DNA from: an uncultured Lachnospira sp.
Lineage (GTDB): Bacteria; Bacillota; Clostridia; Lachnospirales; Lachnospiraceae
DNA length: 62,072 nucleotides
NCBI GenBank assembly: GCA_934343805.1
Contig: CAKRIN010000015.1
Span: 1-62,072 of the forward strand
Reading direction: 5' to 3'
Below the pieces are notes generated by a model that worked only from the letters and a program-made list of their open reading frames with translations, was not told the origin of the DNA and searched no databases. Position 1 is the stretch's first letter, and each line of letters begins with the position of its first letter. Position numbers and translations under genes: made by a program. Positions 1 through 9,200 of this stretch are shown piece by piece.

Positions 1-1
1 A

Positions 2-70
2 GCTGAGATGATAGTAGATAAGGAATTCTGGCCATTCCCAAGCTACAGCGAATTATTATTCGAGGTATAA
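2..70 (+). CDS. glnN: C-terminal tip of type III glutamine synthetase (partial)
   Basis: Only the last 22 codons lie in the window. They read A-E-M-I-V-D-K-E-F-W-P-F-P-S-Y-S-E-L-L-F-E-V and then TAA. The W-P-F-P-x-Y-x-x-L-L-F ending is what I know from the C-terminus of GlnN-type (class III) glutamine synthetases, which make glutamine from glutamate, ammonia and ATP. The gene starts outside the window. A good intrinsic terminator follows 50 bases after the stop, consistent with the end of a transcript. With so few residues this is a recognition call. Confidence 0.6.
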   Translation, partial: AEMIVDKEFWPFPSYSELLFEV

Positions 71-118
71 AATAAAAGATTATTACATATGTGATAATTA
101 CTCACTCTCATAAATAAA

Positions 119-166
119 ATAGCAGCAAACAGACAAGCGAAGCTGAATCTGTTTGCTGCTATTTTT
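119..166 (+). terminator. Intrinsic terminator after the glutamine synthetase
   Basis: A perfect 15-bp stem (119-133 pairs with 148-162) is followed by a T run. The loop contains GCGAAGC (137-143), a sequence known to form an unusually stable mini-hairpin in DNA. Confidence 0.8.
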
Positions 167-190
167 ATGTCCTGACCTGCTGAAAGCAGG

Positions 191-230
191 CCCAACCAGA
201 CAGGCGCAGCCGTATCTGGTTGGGGATTTT
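191..230 (+). terminator. Second hairpin/terminator
   Basis: A 10-bp stem, CCCAACCAGA (191-200) with TCTGGTTGGG (215-224), is followed by GATTTTT. The loop carries GGCGCAGCC, close to the GCGAAGC apex of the preceding hairpin. It may be a back-up terminator for the plus-strand gene. Confidence 0.55.
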
Positions 231-249
231 TCACCCCTTGAAGCATCCA

Positions 250-484
250 CTGTGTAAATTGCCAGTCTGGAGGTATCGGGCTGTGGCTTGATTTATTACG
301 AGCTGTGCAGGAGTTAATGCCGCCATAGACAAAAGTTCAGCGTGCAAAAGCTCGTTCAAACGAAGTGCGTTTGCTTTTGCACGCTGTAAAAAACTCTGTA
401 TATGGCGGCATTTACTCCTGCTAAGCGCAGTAATCCATGAAAGCCACAGCCCGATACCCCCAGACTGGCCACAATCCTACACAG
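250..484. repeat. Giant nested palindrome downstream of luxS
   Basis: Three pairs of inverted arms are nested. The outer arms are 261-289 and 441-469 (28 of 29 positions match), with CTGTGTA/TACACAG continuing outward at 250-256/478-484. The middle arms are 307-327 and 401-421 (20 of 21). The inner arms are 338-351 and 373-386 (14 of 14). The whole could fold as one hairpin of about 235 nt. It begins within the luxS stop codon. The inner hairpin with its loop resembles the one downstream of cstA at 37438-37486. I see no ORF in it. Confidence 0.8.
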
Positions 485-962
485 GATAACTCAACCTCTC
501 CGCAACCGGATTATCCAGAACCTCTTCCTTAAACTTCTTCATATACATCTTGGCAAGCTTAAGATTGTTATCAAGATAATTACCACAATCCCTTGGTGAA
601 TATCCAGGTATTGGTGTATTGTCATCATAATTAAGTACATAATCAGCAGCTTCTCTTAGCACACCTATAATATCCTCTGACTTCAAATCCCCTGCAAATA
701 TAACATAAAATCCTGTTCTGCAACCCATTGGTCCGAAATATATTGTCTTCTCTGCCCATTCTGCATTATTTCTCAAAAATGTAGCAAGAAGATGTTCAAT
801 CGAATGAATTCCCGGAGTATCCATAGGTGGTTCTTCATTAGGTCTGGTAAATCTTAAATCAAATGTTGTAAGACATACATCTCCAATATAATCCTTTCTT
901 GATACATAAATACCTGTGAGCAAATCAAGATGATTTACAGTAAAACTAGCGATTTTATTCAT
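477..962 (-). CDS. luxS: S-ribosylhomocysteine lyase LuxS
   Basis: LuxS cleaves S-ribosylhomocysteine to homocysteine and DPD, the AI-2 precursor, in the activated methyl cycle. The protein has 161 residues, the normal family length. The metal-site motif HSIEH is at residues 53-57, the catalytic Cys81 sits in GPMGCRTGFY, and the third metal ligand Cys126 is in D-C-G-N-Y. The start overlaps the stop of the upstream NYN protein gene by 4 nt (ATGA), so the two are translationally coupled at the end of the 5647-477 operon. The giant palindrome begins at its stop codon. Confidence 0.96.
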   Translation of the reverse strand: MNKIASFTVNHLDLLTGIYVSRKDYIGDVCLTTFDLRFTRPNEEPPMDTPGIHSIEHLLATFLRNNAEWAEKTIYFGPMGCRTGFYVIFAGDLKSEDIIGVLREAADYVLNYDDNTPIPGYSPRDCGNYLDNNLKLAKMYMKKFKEEVLDNPVAERLSYPV

Positions 963-1918
963 TTTGACTCCTTCTTTCTTATAAATACTATTCTTTTATT
1001 ATCTGTTGTTTCTATTAGCAGTTCTTTTATGCCTGATACAAATTTTGTCAGAGTTGAATATCCATATTCCTTTGCCTTGAATTTCGGATACTGACTATGT
1101 ATTCTCTGTCCAAGTATTGCAAGCTCAACTCCTGCTGCCTTACTTGCTCTGACATTATCTATTGCGTATTTAACAACCTGTTCTTTAATATTGTCATCTT
1201 CTTTGAGCTTTACCAGTACTGCATTATTAACCTTATATGTCTTGAATCCATCCATCTCATTAATAAATGTGGATAATGAGCTATACCCATAATTACGGAC
1301 ATCGAAGTCAGAATATTTTTTCTGCAAACGACTTCCTATCTCTCCTAAATCCGTCTGCTTTCCTTTATTATCATTTTCCTGAATAATCTCAATAATAGCA
1401 TTTTCGATTTTGGAAATTCGTATAATATTGTGTGATTTGTTAGGTCTCTGCTTATTATTGATAGATGTAATTTCTTCGTCCTCCTGATCCTGCAGAAGTT
1501 CCAGATCAGTAAATACTGAACATGCTGCCCTGAATGACCTTGGTGTTTTGTTCTCACCCATGCCAATAACTTCCATTCCGGATTCACGCAGCCTGCTTGC
1601 CAGTCTTGTAAAATCCCCATCACTGGATACAATACAGAATCCATCCACATTTTTCGTATACAGAATATCCATAGCATCAATTATAAGTGTTGAATCAGTA
1701 GCATTCTTGCCTACTGTGTTGCGAAACTGCTGTATTGGCGTAATTGAATTCTCCATCAATTCTTTCTTCCATTTGCCCGCCTGCGGACTTGTCCAGTCCC
1801 CATATATTCGTTTGTACGTTATAACTCCATACTTAGTCATTTCATCCAATATATTAGAAATATATTTTGATGAAATATTATCCGAATCAATAAGAACTGC
1901 ATACCTCTTATCGTCCAT
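959..1918 (-). CDS. NYN-domain protein with two OST-HTH/LOTUS domains
   Basis: The N-terminal ~145 residues are a NYN (PIN-like, LabA/DUF88) domain. Acidic positions are visible in LIDSDNIS near residue 10, in IIDAMDILY near 80, and in SSDGDFTRLASRLRE near 100. Two OST-HTH (LOTUS) modules follow at about residues 165-240 and 245-316, both with a conserved YGYS(S/T)L segment. NYN domains are metal-dependent ribonucleases and LOTUS domains bind RNA, so I infer an RNA-processing or RNA-silencing role. The ATG has an AAGGGGG Shine-Dalgarno. The gene lies 22 bases after the DUF6472 gene and overlaps luxS by 4 nt. Confidence 0.85.
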   Translation of the reverse strand: MDDKRYAVLIDSDNISSKYISNILDEMTKYGVITYKRIYGDWTSPQAGKWKKELMENSITPIQQFRNTVGKNATDSTLIIDAMDILYTKNVDGFCIVSSDGDFTRLASRLRESGMEVIGMGENKTPRSFRAACSVFTDLELLQDQEDEEITSINNKQRPNKSHNIIRISKIENAIIEIIQENDNKGKQTDLGEIGSRLQKKYSDFDVRNYGYSSLSTFINEMDGFKTYKVNNAVLVKLKEDDNIKEQVVKYAIDNVRASKAAGVELAILGQRIHSQYPKFKAKEYGYSTLTKFVSGIKELLIETTDNKRIVFIRKKESK

Positions 1919-1940
1919 AGATTCCCCCTTAATATAAACA

Positions 1941-2123
1941 TTACATCTGATGACGGACTATCTTGTACTCGTCATTGCTCTGATAATATGGACACTGTTT
2001 ATATGAAGAACTTAAAAGTCTTGCATAATCATCCTCATCCATATCAACATCACATACATACCCTTCTATTTCCTCATCATATACAAGGTTGTTGCAATAA
2101 TCGCAATTATACTGTGATGACAT
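1941..2123 (-). CDS. Small DUF6472-like Cys-rich protein
   Basis: A 60-residue acidic protein. CDYCNN near the N-terminus and later single cysteines (C-D-V-D, Q-C-P-Y-Y) suggest a small zinc-binding fold. The sequence, including the ending N-D-E-Y-K-I-V-R-x-Q-M, matches my memory of the DUF6472 family of Clostridia; its function is unknown. It sits 2 nt after the rhodanese-TtcA gene and before the NYN gene, so it is part of the luxS operon. Confidence 0.75.
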   Translation of the reverse strand: MSSQYNCDYCNNLVYDEEIEGYVCDVDMDEDDYARLLSSSYKQCPYYQSNDEYKIVRHQM

Positions 2124-2125
2124 AA

Positions 2126-3361
2126 TTATTCCATCTCCTTATTATCTGCTGTCTGACTGCCTGATGCACCATTGTGTTTTCCCATTTCCTCATATCTTTC
2201 AAGGAAATTATGCTTAACACCATACTGCTTATACGCAATAACTGTATCAAGATTAACATTTTCAACACTTCTGAAAATATTCTTCTCAATATAAGGGCTT
2301 ACCTTAGTCAGTTCTTTGATAAGCTGCTTAATCTCGCCTCTCTTAGAGCCCTTTTCTGTTCCACCACATGAAGCACAGCTCTCTGTAAGCCTGCATGCGC
2401 ACTGTATGAATGCAAGATTATTGTAATCTCTCCAATGTATTATATCAGCCTCTCTTATAAGGTAAAGCGGTCTTATAAGTTCCATGCCCTCGAAATTAGC
2501 ACTGTGAAGCTTTGGCATCATAGTCTGGATCTGCGCACCATACAACATTCCCATAAGAATTGTCTCGATAACATCATCATAATGATGTCCTAGCGCAATC
2601 TTGTTACAGCCCAACTCTTTTGCCTTGCTGTACAGATATCCTCTTCTCATTCGGGCACACAGATAACACGGAGACTCCTCTATGTCTGCAACTGTATCAA
2701 ATATCTCTGATTTAAAAACAGTTATTGGAATATCAAGTATCTTCGCATTATTAAGAATAACCTGATAATTAATATCATTGTATCCCGGATTCATAACTAA
2801 GAATACAAGTTCAAAATTATTCTTTCCATGCCTCTTAAGCTCCTGAAAGAGCTTTGCCATAAGCATAGAATCCTTACCACCTGATATGCAGACAGCAATC
2901 TTATCTCCATCCTGTATAAGATCATATTCATTAAGTGCCTGCGTAAACTTTCTCCATATAGGCTTTCTGAACTTCTTTACTATGCTGCGCTCTATTTCCT
3001 TAACTCTTTCTTCGCCTGTCAGTTCATTCTCTGCCTGTGCTTCCTTGACATAATTCTCGAACTTCCACTTCATATAAGCTCCCCAGCCGCCATACAGACT
3101 GTAGACCTCATACCCCATCTCTTCGAGAATATCTGCCAGATCATCACTATGTAAGCCAGTATAGCATAAAAGATAAATAGGAACATCTCTTTCAAACTGC
3201 TGTGTGAATTCCTCTGGTGTTTCTTCCAGCACCTTAATTAATTCCTCCCAATACCAGTTCTTAGCTCCCGGATATGTCTCTTTCTCATATTCCTGTTTAT
3301 CTCTTACATCAAGCAGAATCTTTTCTCTTTCATCATTCTGGTAATCAATTATTGTTTTCAT
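2126..3361 (-). CDS. Rhodanese-TtcA fusion (tRNA 2-thiolation-like)
   Basis: A 411-residue protein. Residues 1-100 form a rhodanese domain with the active-site loop C66-Y-T-G-L-H-S. From about residue 150 there is a PP-loop ATPase of the TtcA/TtuA family: ISGGKDS at 159-165, then C-Y-L-C-A-R-M-R-R-G, the GHHYDDVIETILM segment and C-A-C-R/C-A-S-C cysteines suited to an Fe-S cluster or sulfur transfer. The architecture suggests sulfur relay from rhodanese to a tRNA cytidine or uridine thiolase. I start at 3361 because ATG there has GAAGAGG upstream; a longer reading frame runs into the preceding P-II gene, and ATG at 3376 is an alternative. It overlaps the P-II gene by 17 nt. Confidence 0.85.
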   Translation of the reverse strand: MKTIIDYQNDEREKILLDVRDKQEYEKETYPGAKNWYWEELIKVLEETPEEFTQQFERDVPIYLLCYTGLHSDDLADILEEMGYEVYSLYGGWGAYMKWKFENYVKEAQAENELTGEERVKEIERSIVKKFRKPIWRKFTQALNEYDLIQDGDKIAVCISGGKDSMLMAKLFQELKRHGKNNFELVFLVMNPGYNDINYQVILNNAKILDIPITVFKSEIFDTVADIEESPCYLCARMRRGYLYSKAKELGCNKIALGHHYDDVIETILMGMLYGAQIQTMMPKLHSANFEGMELIRPLYLIREADIIHWRDYNNLAFIQCACRLTESCASCGGTEKGSKRGEIKQLIKELTKVSPYIEKNIFRSVENVNLDTVIAYKQYGVKHNFLERYEEMGKHNGASGSQTADNKEME

Positions 3362-4058
3362 TATTATCCTCTTCATCCTGCGAATCCTCAAGTATTCGCA
3401 GTCCTGCTGTGCTCGTAACAGGCAGTGAGAACACAATAGTTCCTGCCTTGCTGTCTACACCAGCTTTATCCATTATAGCACGCATAATTGCATTTTTCTG
3501 CTCTGATTTTGCAACGATAAGAATTATTTCCTTCTCAGAAACAAGTGAAACACCAAGAAACTGCTCTGCACGCTTCATTCCAACACCTTTACCATGAAGC
3601 ACGGTTCCACCTGTTGCTCCGCCTTCTTCCGCTGCTCTCATCACCTGTGTGTTATATCCATAATTAGCTATTGCAACAATAAGTTCATGTTTTGTATCCT
3701 TCAATGTGCTCTCATCTCCTTTCTTATAATCCTGCCCATCAATTAAGAATCCCAGTTCTCTCTTACCGCCAATACTGCTTAGCGGCACTATAAATGCAAT
3801 TCCTGTTCCAGGCACATCTATTCTTAACTTACTCTGAAGCCCCTTCTTAACATTTTTCCATGTATCCTCTGTAACAAGTGACATATGGATACCCTTCTCG
3901 TCATCCTCAAGTCCAAGAAGATCCAGCACATCGCTTGATGCTGTCCCCCTGCCTAACGATATATTGGCTGCTTCAACATTATATTCTTTATAGCACGCAA
4001 CAAAACGCGGCATATTCTTCCTGCTGCATATTGTTACCATTACATATACTTCACTCAT
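3345..4058 (-). CDS. Tandem P-II-like nitrogen regulator
   Basis: A 237-residue protein with two P-II/GlnB-like modules, at about residues 3-105 and 120-230. The second carries the canonical GGATGGTVLHGKG T-loop/phosphate region. Classical P-II proteins are ~112 residues, so this is a double-domain form. An acidic Asn-rich tail follows. The start is ATG 4058 with AGAGG, which overlaps the end of the DUF1538 gene; an upstream GTG (4067) would sit inside the Shine-Dalgarno. Position right after DUF1538 implies it gates or senses that membrane protein, as P-II does for AmtB. Confidence 0.82.
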   Translation of the reverse strand: MSEVYVMVTICSRKNMPRFVACYKEYNVEAANISLGRGTASSDVLDLLGLEDDEKGIHMSLVTEDTWKNVKKGLQSKLRIDVPGTGIAFIVPLSSIGGKRELGFLIDGQDYKKGDESTLKDTKHELIVAIANYGYNTQVMRAAEEGGATGGTVLHGKGVGMKRAEQFLGVSLVSEKEIILIVAKSEQKNAIMRAIMDKAGVDSKAGTIVFSLPVTSTAGLRILEDSQDEEDNNENNN

Positions 4059-4069
4059 ATCCGTCACCT

Positions 4070-5647
4070 CTACAATTCAATAATCGCATCATCAGAAAGC
4101 TCTGCAAACATATCCACAACAGGTGTAATAGTCTGTGGCACATTTTCTCTCCTGCTGTCCTTGATTCTGTATATAACACCCAGTATCTGCAAAGTTATAA
4201 GAGGTGTCATGGCAACCATGGCAACGACGCCAAATGCATCAGTTACAATATTGCCGCCAACTGCAAGACATGCTCCCTGTGCAAGTGGCAGTAAAAATGT
4301 AGCTGTCATCGGGCCTGATGCAACTCCACCGGAGTCAAATGCTATGGCAGTGAATATCTTTGGAACAAAAAGCGTAAGTATCAGCGCTATTCCATAGCCT
4401 GGAATGAGAAAATACAATATTGATACTCCTGTCAGCACTCTTACCATCGAAAGACCTACTGATACCGCAACACCAAGTGAAAGGCTTATCTGCATTGATT
4501 TGCCCGATATGCTTCCTGATGTCAGTTCTTCTACCTGATGCATAAGCACATATACAGCAGGCTCAGCCTTAACTATGAAATATCCTATTATCATACCGAT
4601 AGGGACGATAATCCATTTGAATGATAATGAGGCAAGCACCGATCCAAGATAATTACCTGCCGGAATAAATCCAACATTTGCACCTGTAAGGAAAAGTACA
4701 AGTCCTACATATGTATATATAAGTCCTACGCATATTTTCATAAGTGATTTCTTATTCATCTTCGGCGCAAATATCTGGAATACTCCGAAAAATACAACTA
4801 TTGGAAGCAGTGACAGCGCTATCTCTTTCAGATATTCAGGTATCTCATATAAGAAAAGCTTGCCAAGTTCCACAGAATCACTCACTTCAGTAATTGCATT
4901 TGTTGTAAAATTCCCCTCTGTACTGTACAACATTCCAAGAATAAGAACTGCAAGTATTGGACCGATTGAACATAATGATACCAGACCAAAACTATCATTG
5001 CCGGCATGTTTATCGTTTCGTATAGAAGAAATACCAACACCCAGTGCCATTATAAATGGTACAGTCATCGGACCTGTTGTTACACCTCCTGAATCAAATG
5101 CAACTGCAAGAAAGTCCTTAGGTACAAACATTGCAAGCACAAAAATAATCGCATAAAACACCAGCAGAAGAGGCGCAAGCGGTATTCCAATCAATATTCT
5201 TAATAGTGCAACAACAAGAAACACACCTACTCCCACTGCTACAGACAATATAAGCACCATATTAGGAACTGCTGCTACCTGACCTGCAAGCACCTGCAAA
5301 TCTGGTTCTGAAACTGTAATTATAACTCCAAGAATAAATCCAATAGCTATAATCATCCATAACTTCTTAGTCCTCAACATGCTTCCACCAACTCTTTCGC
5401 CCATTGGTGTCATGGACAATTCTGCCCCTAAAGAAAAAAACACCATGCCAATAATAACCAGCACGGCTCCAATAATGAATTCAACCAGTATACTAGGTGA
5501 GAGAGGCGCTACTGTGAAGCCAAGAAGCAACACGATAAGCATTATCGGTACTACCGCACTAACAGACTCCTTTGTCTTTTCCTTCATCTTCTCTCTTACT
5601 ACTGTATTCTGGTAACTAAATTGTGTCCTTAATAATCCAGCCTTCAA
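4070..5647 (-). CDS. DUF1538 multi-pass membrane protein
   Basis: A 525-residue, strongly hydrophobic protein made of two homologous halves. AVAFDSGGVTTGPMTVPFI in the first half and AIAFDSGGVASGPMTATFL in the second mark the duplication and look like inverted re-entrant elements of a transporter. I recognise it as DUF1538, often found beside P-II-like proteins; the substrate is unknown. The start is TTG 5647 with AAGGGAGAG upstream; ATG 5587 is an alternative with GAGAGAAG directly before it. It is the first gene of the operon ending with luxS. Confidence 0.85.
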   Translation of the reverse strand: MKAGLLRTQFSYQNTVVREKMKEKTKESVSAVVPIMLIVLLLGFTVAPLSPSILVEFIIGAVLVIIGMVFFSLGAELSMTPMGERVGGSMLRTKKLWMIIAIGFILGVIITVSEPDLQVLAGQVAAVPNMVLILSVAVGVGVFLVVALLRILIGIPLAPLLLVFYAIIFVLAMFVPKDFLAVAFDSGGVTTGPMTVPFIMALGVGISSIRNDKHAGNDSFGLVSLCSIGPILAVLILGMLYSTEGNFTTNAITEVSDSVELGKLFLYEIPEYLKEIALSLLPIVVFFGVFQIFAPKMNKKSLMKICVGLIYTYVGLVLFLTGANVGFIPAGNYLGSVLASLSFKWIIVPIGMIIGYFIVKAEPAVYVLMHQVEELTSGSISGKSMQISLSLGVAVSVGLSMVRVLTGVSILYFLIPGYGIALILTLFVPKIFTAIAFDSGGVASGPMTATFLLPLAQGACLAVGGNIVTDAFGVVAMVAMTPLITLQILGVIYRIKDSRRENVPQTITPVVDMFAELSDDAIIEL

Positions 5648-6285
5648 TAAACTCTCCCTTCGCTTTCAAATCAACAGTTTCGGGTTACCTAAATAATATA
5701 TTAACATCTAATTGATATACATTCCACTTAAAAATTTATAAAATGTAAATGCTTTACTCTATGATTTTGTAAAGTTATATGAACAGCCATCATTAATCCC
5801 ACCATAAATCCTACTAAACATTTATATATTATTTCTTTAGTATGTCATTTTGCCACCATATGTTATTAAATCAATTTCAACGACATACTTACCAGCCAAA
5901 CAATTTGAATTTCGTAGGCATTTTCAATATACACAAGAATATATACAAATCCAATTACACATTATCAGGCTCTCAATTCAAGAAATTTACGTACTAAAAT
6001 GTGATATTATGCAAACTTAGTATGACTATAATATGTATCTTGCATCTCCTTCCACAAAATGATACCTACAAAATCAACTAAAACATGTCTTTCGTCTGTA
6101 ATTTCGATTCATATAATAAAATCAGCAATACAATCTGTCTTAGAGCCCAGAACAATAATACGAATTTTATAATAGCAAAACAGCCACTTCCTGCGCTACT
6201 GTGAGGTGCCCCCAAAAAGTTAGACTTTGGGCACTTCACTGCAAGAAATGACTGTTTTTGAAATTTATGATTTAATTATCAATAT
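5648..6285. other. Long AT-rich intergenic region
   Basis: No credible gene in 638 bases. It holds the upstream region of the DUF1538 operon, two pairs of inverted TACTAA/TTAGTA words (5811-5844 and 5992-6023) resembling the sulfur-region arrays, and an IS3-like terminal palindrome at 6201-6239. Confidence 0.7.
6201..6239. mobile_element. Probable IS3-family (IS150-like) end remnant
   Basis: TGAGGTGCCCCCAAAAAGTT followed by AGAC is typical of IS150-group inverted repeats. It is followed at once by TTTGGGCACTTCA, giving an imperfect palindrome (GTGAGGTGCCC/GGGCACTTCAC). There is no transposase nearby, so this is either a residual end or a tiny derivative. It lies 3' of the large surface-protein gene, and could also serve as that gene's terminator hairpin. 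Confidence 0.4.
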
Positions 6286-9200
6286 TCAACTCTGTATATT
6301 CTTTTTCATCCTGTGTGCTCTGCGCAATTCCACGATCATAAGTCCTAATCCACCCATAATGATTATTGCAAGCACGATGCAGGATACCGGCGATGCGTCG
6401 CCTGTCTCTGGTGACGTTACATTTACAGTTGTTGTTTCCGCACTGCCAGTATTTTGTGCCGTCTGCGTGCCACTTGCAGGCTGGACGTTGGTAATACCTT
6501 CGGTTGGTTCAGATGTGGTTGTGCCAGTACCAGAACCACTACCTGCACCAGTACCAGTTGTGCCTCCAGTTGCTCCACCAGTTGCGCCTCCATTGCCTGA
6601 ACCAGCATTGGATGCCTCTGCAACCGTAAAGCTTGCCGTTGCTGTTCCGCCAAGTGACTGAATGGCAATCGTATGACTGCCCTTTGACAATGTATCTAAG
6701 AAAGACTGTTTCAAGCGTACAATGGTACTTCCCTCTGCCAATTCATAATTGGATGCATCCACCTTTATACCATCTACAAAAACGGCTACAAATTGATCTA
6801 ATGGCGCACTGGAACGGAAAGTTAGTGTCTCTGTCTTTCCTATAACATGTTGTCCATTATCACCATCCTTCATTACCGGTTTTTCAGGCGTTGGTTTCGG
6901 ATTCGGTGTTACGTTCTCTGTCTCAGGTACAAAAACCTCTATGATAGGTGAAGCTTTTTTCGTAATATCTCCCTTTCTTCGCACTTCATAAGTCTTTCCT
7001 GCAATGACACTCTCACCCAGACTGCTATCGCTCTGGCATGAAATCCACTCACTCGTTCCTTTCTCGCGGTATTCCATCTCCGTACTCATTCCTTGAAGAT
7101 ATCCCTTGCCACCTTCTTGTATCGGCGCAATTCCAGATACGTTTTCCGGTACTTCCTGTGCCGCTTTTTCCGTTGCCAAAATCTGTACTTCAACATCTGC
7201 TGTAGGTCTGCCATAAATCGTGATCTTGCTGACATTTCCGCGATCTGACGATACCCATATACCGGCTTGTCTCATTGCACTCTTATTCTCTTCGCTAAAG
7301 TAATGGTTATCATCTGCCTGTAATTGCACCCCCTGAATATCATCGTTTACTTTCTGCACCAAGTTACCGCCACTGATTTTACTTACGCTTCCATCTTTCG
7401 GCAAAACCAGTTTTACTGTATATTTTTTCATCTGTAAAATGGTCTTTCCATCTTCCTCGGCTATTTCATATGCCGCATAATCCGAAAACAAGCCGTTCAT
7501 CAGACCAGTTTTATTTGCAATGATAATCGGTTTCTCTGTTTTGGGTGCCGTCTCGGTCGAAATGCCAATCTGATTTGAGCCATTAAGCTGCACATCCGTC
7601 AGTACAACATTGTCACGTAATCCCAGATTACTGGATTTATTATTTTCTAACGTGTTATCCTGTATCACAGCAGTATTTTTAACGCTAATCGTTAATGTGC
7701 CTTTACCAGTAGTAGTAGTATATTCATAACATGCCACCCCACCACCATATCGCGCAGCCTGATTTTCTTTGATCACACCGCCAGACATGGTAAAGGAACC
7801 CGTCGCTGTCGCTGATCCGGTGCTGTTGTTAACACCGCCGCCGGAAAGATTGTTTGCACGGTTGCCAATAATTTCTCCGCCCCGCATATTAAAAACAGAG
7901 TCTGAGTTATCTACACCGCCACCACTTTTTGCTTGATTTCTGCAGATACTACCACTTGTAATGGTACATATGGCATCCAAGTTAGATATTCCGCCGCCGC
8001 TTCCAGTTGTAGTGTTCTCAGAAATTTCTCCTCCTTGCATCTCAAATACTGGTTTTTGATAATTCGCATTGAGTACAGCCGGTCCATTATGTACACCAGC
8101 TCCTCGACCTGAACCGTTGGTTATGCTATTTTTAGAAATCAATCCCTTATTCATGACAACTTTTCCACAATTGACCACTCCAGCACCACTTGAACCTGAT
8201 ATCGTATTATTTGTAATACTACCACCATTCATGGTAAAGGTTGCCCCTTCAACAACAGATACCCCATGACCTTGATTATCGGAAATGCTTCCGCCATACA
8301 TAGTAAAATGACATCTGGATGAAGACACATACACCCCGGCGCCATTCCACTTCGGATGGTGATCCACAGCATAATTTCCTCTGATATTACCGCCATACAT
8401 GTCAAACATAGTATCTGTGTTAAAGAATGTCACACCTGTTCCATAACTTCCTTTTGCATGGGTAACACTACCCTTATTCTGTCCATTCTCATCCCGGCTA
8501 CAATCTGTAAGCGTAAATTTATTACCGATAATCTGAATTGTTGCTTTTTCCTCACGATATAAGGAATTTTTATATGTATTTGATATGCTGTGTCCATTGA
8601 GACAGAGTACGACACCTGCCTTCGGCTCCCATGTCTCTTGCGTCTCAATATCTTTTGTCAGATAATAATTGCCTGCTTCCGTGATCGCACTCAGATCTGA
8701 TACCGGCAGCCATGCCACATTCTTATGGGTGTGCCCGGAAATGCTCATATCTTCTGTACCACATACACAGTGCACATGCCGCTCGCTTGCCGGCTGCTGC
8801 TGATAATAGGTTTTGCCCACTTGTGGTTGATTGAGCGGGGTGGCTAAGTTGACGTTGGGACAGCCATCAAACATATCTTTATTCCAAAATCTTAGGTTAT
8901 CTGTTCCCGATATGTATGGTATTTTCCAAGGCACAACATAGATAAGATTGCTTCCAATCGCAATCTTCAACCCGCTACAACCAGAAAACATATCCTGATA
9001 ACAGCAGTCCGCCAGTGTCGTAGCAGGCAGATCAGGCACCTGTTCCAGTGCGCTGCAGCCTGCAAACATATTCTGATAGCAGGATTCCTGTAAAACCGTT
9101 GCCGGTAATGCTGGAGCCTGTTTCAAACTGGTACATCCTCTAAACATCCCAGCATAGCAAGTCTGTGCCAAAGTCGTTGCCGGTAACTGCGGCGCACTTA

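Noticed and set aside
43..246. 67-residue minus-strand ORF near the window start
   Set aside because: It runs through two terminator hairpins, with no ribosome site and no recognisable protein.
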